Translations under genes and position numbers: made by a program
Notes under the pieces: model-generated
What the model was told of the DNA's origin: nothing
Seen by the model: the letters and a program-made list of their open reading frames with translations, nothing else
Database searches by the model: none
IMG/VR virus record: IMGVR_UViG_3300012178_000489
Span: 1 to 20,547 of that record
Origin: a virus
Length of the DNA: 20,547 bases
Strand: one strand, 5' to 3'
In this document: one piece after another, positions 15,723-20,547 of the stretch
Layout of the letters: each line of letters begins with the position of its first letter
How positions within the stretch are numbered: position 1 is the stretch's first letter

Positions 15723-15748
15723 AAAAAAAACACATCAAAGGATGTGTT
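15723..15748 (-). terminator. Intrinsic terminator of the tail-operon cargo cassette
   Basis: AACACATC (15748-15741 on the minus strand) pairs perfectly with GATGTGTT (15736-15729) around CTTT and is followed by eight T (15730-15723). The first stem base overlaps the stop codon TAA (15750-15748) of the membrane-protein gene. It lies directly in front of the tape measure ribosome site. Confidence 0.85.
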
Positions 15749-16104
15749 TAATCTATTTTTTTAAAAGCCCTATAATATAGTACTGAAATCAACAGCATTA
15801 ATAATAGCCAACTAATGATTACTAAGAAATCTGTACCAAAGCTCCATGATTCACCATAGTTAGGGCTATTCAACCATTCTAAAGTCATATTAATACTATA
15901 CCATTGAAAACCCAAAATTAAACCAGTAAAAACTCCTATGATAATACTACTAATCTTTTTATCAAATCCGCCCATAACAAATAGTATCAACAGATACGTG
16001 CTAAAGATTACAGAAGTTATAACTGAATAATAACTAAGCCCGAAAATAACATATATTAAAATTATCATGAGTGGTAAAGCAAATATACTAATTTTTCTTA
16101 TCAT
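15748..16104 (-). CDS. Four-helix membrane protein, cargo gene in the tail operon
   Basis: A 118-aa protein that is nearly all membrane: hydrophobic helices at about 5-22, 25-43, 51-68 and 90-111, with short polar loops and a charged YRAFKKID end. I do not recognise a family. It follows the secreted cargo protein by nine bases with its own GGGG ribosome site and ends inside the terminator stem, so the two form one unit. No tail function is expected for such a protein. Small prophage membrane proteins often block superinfection, or it may help export or anchor its partner; both are guesses. Confidence 0.65.
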   Translation of the reverse strand: MIRKISIFALPLMIILIYVIFGLSYYSVITSVIFSTYLLILFVMGGFDKKISSIIIGVFTGLILGFQWYSINMTLEWLNSPNYGESWSFGTDFLVIISWLLLMLLISVLYYRAFKKID

Positions 16105-16113
16105 AAATATCCC

Positions 16114-17457
16114 CTAGTAATAATATGGAGCGCTGCTCATTGCACATATATAATTATAAAACAACCTTGCAGCATATTCTCTATATTCATATGGAACTAA
16201 ACTAGACCCATATCCTCCAGTTCTCAAAAGAGAAAAACCTGCATAGAAATTACCACTATAATAACTATGATTAGAGTATGTTCCATCTGAATATTTGACA
16301 TTTAATGACATAAAAACTTCATCTCTAAATCTATTATACTGTGAAGTTGAAGTCGACTTTGAATTAATTTGTGCAGATTCTTTGAATATTTTATATCTGT
16401 TAGGATACTGTGAATTATCTCCACTGGTTACATTATAATATGCTGACAATGAATTACTCAAGGTATTTTCCTCTATATCAAGAAAAATCTTTGCAATATT
16501 CATTGCATCAATGTCTGCTAACATATCTTCTTCAGGAAACGTACAACTTGAAACCCCAACCCATTCACAAAAATCAATATTTGAATTCGTATAACCATAA
16601 GAAACATCAATACTTAAGGATAGTTCTGATACATCAATATTCTCAGTATATAACTTCTTAGTAAATGTATGCAGGTCTCCAAGCCATCCCGCAAGATCTT
16701 GTTGATGTTGATTTCCTAAGTCAATTGTATTTCCTGTACTTTGATACGCACCATCTATTGAAGCAAAGAGATGTGTTACATCAATTCCTGTACTATTTAC
16801 ACCATTAAATGGATCGACCAATAGATATCCTCTAGATTTATATGTTGTTGACACATAACCATATTCATCATTATAATCAGAAGCATTTTGTAAAAATTGA
16901 GCGAAATATTCATTAAATTCTATTCCAGTTCCATCAACTTGCTCTACATAGTCTACGAATCCCATATTTGTTGTGCCTGCAGTGATTCCCCAGGTTTCAT
17001 ACATAGAGGAATTATCAGAATAATTTTCATTTATACTTCGTAAATAACCTAAAACACAGTTTTCAATGTTAGAACACCCATAGTTTTCAGCAAGTTCTTC
17101 TAATTCTGTTACCATATAAATAAGAGTATCAACATCATTAAAGAGTTGTCTTTGTTCTACAATAGTGTCTACAAACTTGTCTTCATAAAAGTAATACTTG
17201 TCCATCCATGGAATCCTTATGCCTAAAAAATTATAATGTTTATAATGATAGACATTCTTTCCAGTTGATTCTATGAGTCCAACTTGATCTTCATCAATAT
17301 ATATTCTAACTCTAGTCATCACTTGTTCTGTTACGGTATATGTTCCCATGTCTTCGAGCATTTCCAACTCATTTGCGCCCGCACTAATTTTTGATGTACT
17401 AACATTAACAACTATAACCATAATCATAAATAATACAAAACAAACTAATTTTTTCAT
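16114..17457 (-). CDS. Secreted cargo protein of unknown function in the tail operon
   Basis: A 447-aa protein with a signal peptide (MKKLVCFVLFMIMVIVVNVS) and no lipobox at the usual place, so it is secreted or N-terminally anchored. The centre holds GIDVTHLFASIDGAY followed by LAGWLGDLHTF, a conserved-looking Asp/His-rich pair of motifs that I have the impression of seeing in other Firmicutes exported proteins but cannot name. Two Cys pairs (SNIENC region and CEWVGVSSC) may form disulfides. The C-terminus is Tyr-rich. ATG 17457 is chosen for the AGAGG site six bases upstream; the in-frame TTG 17475 would add six residues and overlap that site. It has its own promoter, so it is probably expressed in the lysogen. 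Confidence 0.65.
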   Translation of the reverse strand: MKKLVCFVLFMIMVIVVNVSTSKISAGANELEMLEDMGTYTVTEQVMTRVRIYIDEDQVGLIESTGKNVYHYKHYNFLGIRIPWMDKYYFYEDKFVDTIVEQRQLFNDVDTLIYMVTELEELAENYGCSNIENCVLGYLRSINENYSDNSSMYETWGITAGTTNMGFVDYVEQVDGTGIEFNEYFAQFLQNASDYNDEYGYVSTTYKSRGYLLVDPFNGVNSTGIDVTHLFASIDGAYQSTGNTIDLGNQHQQDLAGWLGDLHTFTKKLYTENIDVSELSLSIDVSYGYTNSNIDFCEWVGVSSCTFPEEDMLADIDAMNIAKIFLDIEENTLSNSLSAYYNVTSGDNSQYPNRYKIFKESAQINSKSTSTSQYNRFRDEVFMSLNVKYSDGTYSNHSYYSGNFYAGFSLLRTGGYGSSLVPYEYREYAARLFYNYICAMSSAPYYY

Positions 17458-17482
17458 CTTCTGCCTCTCTTTCAACTTTTGT

Positions 17483-17493
17483 TAAGTATATCA
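17483..17493 (-). promoter_or_regulatory. Extended -10 promoter of the tail-operon cargo cassette
   Basis: The minus strand reads TGATATACTTA, with TATACT at 17490-17485 and the TG of an extended -10. A weak -35, TTACTC, lies 17 bases upstream. It is 28 bases before the ATG at 17457. The same 11 bases occur before the HEPN/MNT cassette. Confidence 0.55.
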
Positions 17494-17528
17494 CAAATAA
17501 TTAGATTGAGTAATAACCTTTGAAGAAA

Positions 17529-17774
17529 TCATAAGAAAAATTTATCTATATCTTTCTGGTTTCCTCTTTTAATCGATCCTTTTCCACTTATAACATTAGT
17601 CTCTAACTTAACAATCTCAAAATATGTATTTATATCAAAGTTCTTTGTATCTTCTATTGATAAGCCTAAATGAGCTAGATTGAAGATGATGTTAGCCGAT
17701 ATATTGGAATCATCATTTACCTTTTGTGTATTGCTTGGAGGGTGATCCTTTCTGAAAGGTTCCGAGCATTTCAC
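17529..17774 (-). CDS. Tail assembly chaperone, frameshift extension (gpT-type part of gpGT)
   Basis: This open frame overlaps the end of the chaperone gene and continues 184 bases past its stop. It has no good start or ribosome site of its own (the first candidate is a GTG), so it is best read as an extension reached by frameshifting. From CCA 17738 it adds 69 residues (PSNTQKV...FNLAHLGLSIEDTKNFDI...), where NLAHLGLSIED recalls the 'L...Gf..~di' helix of gpT-like parts. With the first 110 codons of the upstream gene the fusion would be about 179 aa. In siphophages the fusion bridges tail tube protein and tape measure during assembly. The frame relation requires +1 (or -2), not the lambda-type -1. 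Confidence 0.7.
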   Translation of the reverse strand: MKCSEPFRKDHPPSNTQKVNDDSNISANIIFNLAHLGLSIEDTKNFDINTYFEIVKLETNVISGKGSIKRGNQKDIDKFFL

Positions 17775-18069
17775 CTATGGTATTTGTTAAATTTTCTAAT
17801 TCATTTTGATTACTTAAAATAGAAAAGTCTAAAGACATTAAAAAGTCATTATATGATTGCTTATTAAAAGGTCTTTGTAAAATATAAATGATACGAAAAA
17901 TCGTATCAATGGCAGTTGATAAATCAGCTTCTTTTTTTATATTGGTTTTTTCAAGTTTCTTTATATCACTAAACAATTCAGTTGAGAACACGCTACGATA
18001 ATCAATGATTGTAAATAGTGATGAATGTAGGCGATAGTCCTTATCACCTAATTTAAGTGTTTTTTCCAT
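17713..18069 (-). CDS. Tail assembly chaperone (gpG-type)
   Basis: A 118-aa helical protein directly after the major tail protein. It starts EKTLKLGDKDYRLHSSLFTI and has the 'd.r..f..~l' helix typical of Firmicutes gp13/gpG-like chaperones. It is overlapped at its 3' end by a second frame, the hallmark of the chaperone pair. It coats the tape measure protein before tube polymerisation. Normally the tape measure gene follows at once; here a two-gene cargo cassette lies in between. Confidence 0.8.
   Translation of the reverse strand: MEKTLKLGDKDYRLHSSLFTIIDYRSVFSTELFSDIKKLEKTNIKKEADLSTAIDTIFRIIYILQRPFNKQSYNDFLMSLDFSILSNQNELENLTNTIGEMLGTFQKGSPSKQYTKGK
17736..17745 (-). other. Predicted +1 ribosomal frameshift site CCC-T
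   Basis: The chaperone frame reads TCA CCC TCC AAG. A +1 slip of the Pro tRNA from CCC (17742-17740) to CCT leads directly to CCA AGC AAT in the extension frame. CCC is a rare codon in such AT-rich DNA, and CCC-U stretches are known +1 slip sites; the Listeria phage PSA is a described case of +1 frameshifting in structural genes. No lambda-type A/G heptamer is visible in the overlap. The position is inferred from sequence only. Confidence 0.55.
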
Positions 18070-18083
18070 TTTATCTTATCTCC

Positions 18084-18650
18084 CTAGATAAACGTAGGCA
18101 AGGCAGGTGTTTGTGTTAAGAAACCAGTATAATTAGTATCTCCCATACCTGCGATGACTCTTAGTATTTGATTATCACCTGACTCAATAGGTCTAGCTGT
18201 TACATTTAATGTAATTGAGTTAGCTTCGATTGAATCGGCTTTAGATTTACTCGCATCTCCTGAAGGTGTCGCTGTACATAAGAAATACCAAATACGTCTT
18301 GCTTTGATATCTCCTTGAATCTCATAACCTAGAGCGAATGTTTTAGTTTCATTATTAACAACCTCAACAAGGTTTCCATTTGTATCTTCTAAAACTCCAA
18401 AGATATCCTTTTTAAAGACATCGTCAATTTCTGTAAACTTAAGCGTTACAGTTGTTCCTGAATTAGAAACTAACGTTGCAATAACTTTATCATCTGCATA
18501 GACTTGTGTACTTCCACCAATTGCCTCAGTTGTAATCTCTTGTGCACCCTCTAATCGTTTAGGTGTGGCAAAGGTCCAAGACCCATCTTCTGCTTGACTT
18601 GCAAGCGCATAATGTACATTTGTTAAACCAAATGTGACTTTGTTACTCAT
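18084..18650 (-). CDS. Major tail (tube) protein, phi13 family
   Basis: A 188-aa protein. The start, VTFGLTNVHYAL, the block TPKRLEGAQEITTEAIGGST and QVYADDKVIA, and the later KTFALGYEIQGDIKARRIWYFLC are characteristic of the phi13-type major tail protein of Firmicutes siphophages. It forms the tail tube. It has a strong ribosome site, GGAGG, and starts directly after the stop of the previous gene (TAAATG). Length is normal for the family. Confidence 0.92.
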   Translation of the reverse strand: MSNKVTFGLTNVHYALASQAEDGSWTFATPKRLEGAQEITTEAIGGSTQVYADDKVIATLVSNSGTTVTLKFTEIDDVFKKDIFGVLEDTNGNLVEVVNNETKTFALGYEIQGDIKARRIWYFLCTATPSGDASKSKADSIEANSITLNVTARPIESGDNQILRVIAGMGDTNYTGFLTQTPALPTFI

Positions 18651-18986
18651 TTAAAATACCTCCTGTTTGATTTCATATATTCTGTTAACTGAACTGTCTT
18701 CATTGACAAATTCAGACAATAATTCGAATTCATATCCCATAAAATATAGGGACGCTTCTAATCTTTCCTCAAGAACTAAATCTTTCTTCTTCGTAATCAA
18801 GCTCACTTGAAAGGTCGCAACCTTCACCACGACTTGATCATCTGCATGGACAAGAGATCGATTACTTAAGACTTGATAAATAATATAGTTAGGATCAGTT
18901 TCTAAACCGACTCTAGTGCCATAGGAAACTTTGCCTGGTAATACTGAATCTAGCGTATTAAACAAAGTCTCTAACTTATCTTTCAT
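18651..18986 (-). CDS. Tail terminator / tail completion protein
   Basis: A 111-aa protein: LETLFNTLDSVLPGKVSYG, then YIIYQVLSNRSLVHADDQVV and VATFQVSLITKKKD. The N-terminal helix and four-strand sheet fit the small tail-completion proteins encoded between the gp10-like and major tail genes. It would cap the tail tube and join it to the head. The start overlaps the stop of the preceding gene by one base (TAATG). Confidence 0.7.
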   Translation of the reverse strand: MKDKLETLFNTLDSVLPGKVSYGTRVGLETDPNYIIYQVLSNRSLVHADDQVVVKVATFQVSLITKKKDLVLEERLEASLYFMGYEFELLSEFVNEDSSVNRIYEIKQEVF

Positions 18987-19378
18987 TAAGTATCACCTTT
19001 TTCAATAATCGATTTGATGTCTTCTAACATTTTTGGTGTAAGTAAATCAAATGCTGGACGCATAAAAGGTCTTGGCCCTACATATTTGCCACTTCGGTGT
19101 GTAAAACCAAATTCAAGTAGGTGAGTTAGGCCGCCTTTTTGATTTGAGAATATTGAAATGGTTTTATTGATTCCACTGCCTTTAGGCTCTGCAACAAAAG
19201 AGTCGGCAAATGGCTTTGAATGACCACTTCTTGGTGCATGTGCATTAATATATTTAATAATATCATTCGCTGTTTCATCTAATCTTTTTTCTAGGCTTTT
19301 TTTGATATCTTCTGTATACGCTTCAACAAGCCCTAATATCTCACTGCCTAAATCATCAAGTGTAGCCAATGATATCAC
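18986..19378 (-). CDS. HK97 gp10-family head-tail protein
   Basis: A 130-aa protein. NAHAPRSGHSKPFADSF, TISIFSNQKGGLTHLLEFG and GPRPFMRPAFD are the conserved blocks of the HK97-gp10 family (a tail completion or neck protein). GTG 19378 lies inside the end of the previous gene (23-base overlap) and close to AGGAAG; TTG 19369 in the same frame is a possible alternative. Order and size are standard for the head-tail module. Confidence 0.85.
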   Translation of the reverse strand: MISLATLDDLGSEILGLVEAYTEDIKKSLEKRLDETANDIIKYINAHAPRSGHSKPFADSFVAEPKGSGINKTISIFSNQKGGLTHLLEFGFTHRSGKYVGPRPFMRPAFDLLTPKMLEDIKSIIEKGDT

Positions 19379-19691
19379 TCTTCCTAATCTTAGACTTGCT
19401 TAAATATAGTTCTATAAACTGTCCAATCTGATAGGTTCTTTCTATCTTGTAAATGTCTCCTGCAACAGAGGCATATTGACTCTGGTCATACAAGAAACTT
19501 TGAATCTTTAATGCCATATCAATTTTTATATCAGAGCGTTTGCTTTCATAATATTCACTTGAGCGAATAGAAAAGTTAATGCCCACAACTTCCTTTAAAC
19601 TTTGAAGTTGATAAATTGATGAGCCTATCGAGTTTTGAACTAAGTCTAGGGTAAGTAATACAAGTTTTATATTGGGTGAATTAGGATACAT
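19356..19691 (-). CDS. Head closure protein
   Basis: A 111-aa protein: VVGINFSIRSSEYYESKRSD, then YDQSQYASVAGDIYKIERTY. The 'R.sEyyes.r.g......~..~~.~dY.ge.~v...g..Y~I.Rty' pattern is that of phage head closure (SPP1 gp16-like) proteins, which plug the connector after packaging. It overlaps the connector gene by 11 bases and the gp10-like gene by 23. Family and order agree. Confidence 0.75.
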   Translation of the reverse strand: MYPNSPNIKLVLLTLDLVQNSIGSSIYQLQSLKEVVGINFSIRSSEYYESKRSDIKIDMALKIQSFLYDQSQYASVAGDIYKIERTYQIGQFIELYLSKSKIRKSDIIGYT

Positions 19692-19977
19692 CTTCTGAAA
19701 TCCCCTTAGTTAATGCAATCTGTCCGACCAACATATCAAATGTTTTCGGTAGTTCTTTTGCACTCCCATCATTCTTAAATCCAAAGAATGTCTTCACATA
19801 AATTATGATTATGGTAGAAACCATTGGATTTGTTTCATCATTGATATAAGTCGGATCAATCCCACAACTCATCAGGTATGCTTTACAACTACTAATGTGA
19901 GTCGATAACTCATGATCAGCAAATGATTCTGATAAGGGTATGAGTAGTGCTTTTTTTACAATATCTAGTATAGCCAT
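19681..19977 (-). CDS. Head-tail connector (gp6-like adaptor)
   Basis: A 98-aa helical protein. AILDIVKKALLIPLSESFAD, then LSTHISSCKAYLMSCGID and PMVSTIIIIYVKTFFGF, follow the HK97 gp6/phage_connect_1 pattern of short helices in a ring adaptor under the portal. It lies directly after the major capsid gene, 41 bases from its stop, with an AAGGAAGGA ribosome site. Confidence 0.78.
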   Translation of the reverse strand: MAILDIVKKALLIPLSESFADHELSTHISSCKAYLMSCGIDPTYINDETNPMVSTIIIIYVKTFFGFKNDGSAKELPKTFDMLVGQIALTKGISEDVS

Positions 19978-20018
19978 GGAATCAATCCTTCCTTATAATC
20001 TTTAATCAGCTTTAGCTA

Positions 20019-20547
20019 TTAAGCTGCTGCTTTCTTTTTAATGCGTAAGAATCCGTTATATCCAACAACATTACCACCTGTAAATACAGATGCTTTATAA
20101 CTGATGATTCCATCTTTGAATTTGTAATCTGTTGATTTTCCGATTTCAACTGGTGAGAATACTGGTACTTCATAATTCTTTAATGCGCCATATGCAATAC
20201 CATACTCACCTGCAGCGGTATTTGTATTTGAGATGGCTTTACAATGTGAATTAATGATATAAGGAATACCATCAATGGTTTTATTGACATAATCAATTGT
20301 ATGAACTTTACGACCTTCTTGAGTTTTAAGTCCTGCAAAAGCACGTAAGTCATTCTTATTTAAAATTAGTACTGCTCCGCCTTCAACTTCTTCATCTCCG
20401 CCATATGCAAAGACAATATCATCAAGAGTTGAATCTGTGATTGCTTCAATCTCAAGTGGGGTTGTATCAGCTAAAGCTACAGCTGCATCACTAAAGATAC
20501 CAGTGAATGTATTAGTGGTTCCTGCGCCTCTTAAGATTTGTTCACTA
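20019..20547 (-). CDS. Major capsid protein, HK97 fold (C-terminal part; 5' end beyond window)
   Basis: The frame is open from the right window edge to TAA 20021-20019, 176 codons. It reads SEQILRGAGTTNTFTGIF..., then LNKNDLRAFAGLKTQEGRK, GIPYIINSHC and a final FTGGNVVGYNGFLRIKKKAAA. The 'qiL.G.Gt...~~Gi~' start, the 'l~~~d~~~l~~lkd~~Gr' centre and the 'G~pv~~s' strand are those of the HK97-type P and A domains. It forms the capsid shell. Any portal, terminase and protease genes would lie farther right. Confidence 0.88.
   Translation of the reverse strand, partial: SEQILRGAGTTNTFTGIFSDAAVALADTTPLEIEAITDSTLDDIVFAYGGDEEVEGGAVLILNKNDLRAFAGLKTQEGRKVHTIDYVNKTIDGIPYIINSHCKAISNTNTAAGEYGIAYGALKNYEVPVFSPVEIGKSTDYKFKDGIISYKASVFTGGNVVGYNGFLRIKKKAAA

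Noticed and set aside
1-20547. tRNA or rRNA genes
   Set aside because: I saw no cloverleaf with a TTCGA-type T loop and no rRNA signature by eye; a tRNAscan run would settle it.

Overview
The window is AT-rich, and every large gene is on the minus strand. It uses the standard genetic code: TGA ends several genes (for example at 5590, 6892 and 13692) and Trp is TGG, so it is not a Mycoplasma/Spiroplasma code. The small LPxxC/LSxC-type lipoproteins, the InlB-type and WG-repeat surface proteins, and a phage lysis region with holin-like genes but no visible endolysin suggest a wall-less or wall-poor Firmicutes relative such as Acholeplasma or the Izemoplasmatales. That placement is inference; no rRNA or housekeeping gene is present to confirm it.

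Layout, left to right. (1) 1-480 is IS debris: the last codons of one IS3-family transposase on the plus strand and a decayed IS3-family transposase on the minus strand. (2) 481-970 has no intact gene but holds a long nested inverted repeat and a cluster of short palindromic repeats. (3) 971-5031 carries three exported proteins: a gluzincin-like metallopeptidase lipoprotein, and a two-gene unit of an InlB/WG-repeat lipoprotein and a secreted protein whose best start codon is ACG. (4) 5501-7261 is a self-contained cassette with its own promoter and terminator: a truncated HExxH protein, an Abi_2-like HEPN protein and a pol-beta-fold nucleotidyltransferase, all overlapping. This looks like a HEPN/MNT toxin-antitoxin or abortive-infection system.

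(5) 7286-20547 is the late half of a siphovirus-type prophage, read right to left: major capsid (cut by the window edge), head-tail connector, head closure, HK97 gp10-like, tail terminator-like, phi13-type major tail protein, tail assembly chaperone with a predicted +1 frameshift extension, tape measure, Dit, Tal, baseplate and two fibre-like genes, a small protein, a broken nucleotidyltransferase, two holin-like membrane proteins and an SSB-like protein. A strong hairpin at 7286-7323 ends the operon.

The tail operon is interrupted between the chaperone and the tape measure gene by a second cargo cassette: promoter at 17483-17493, a secreted 447-aa protein, a 4-TM protein, and an intrinsic terminator at 15723-15748. 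Both cargo cassettes share the same extended -10 string, TGATATACTTA. The two cassettes are therefore probably morons expressed from the lysogen, one for defence and one for surface change or exclusion.
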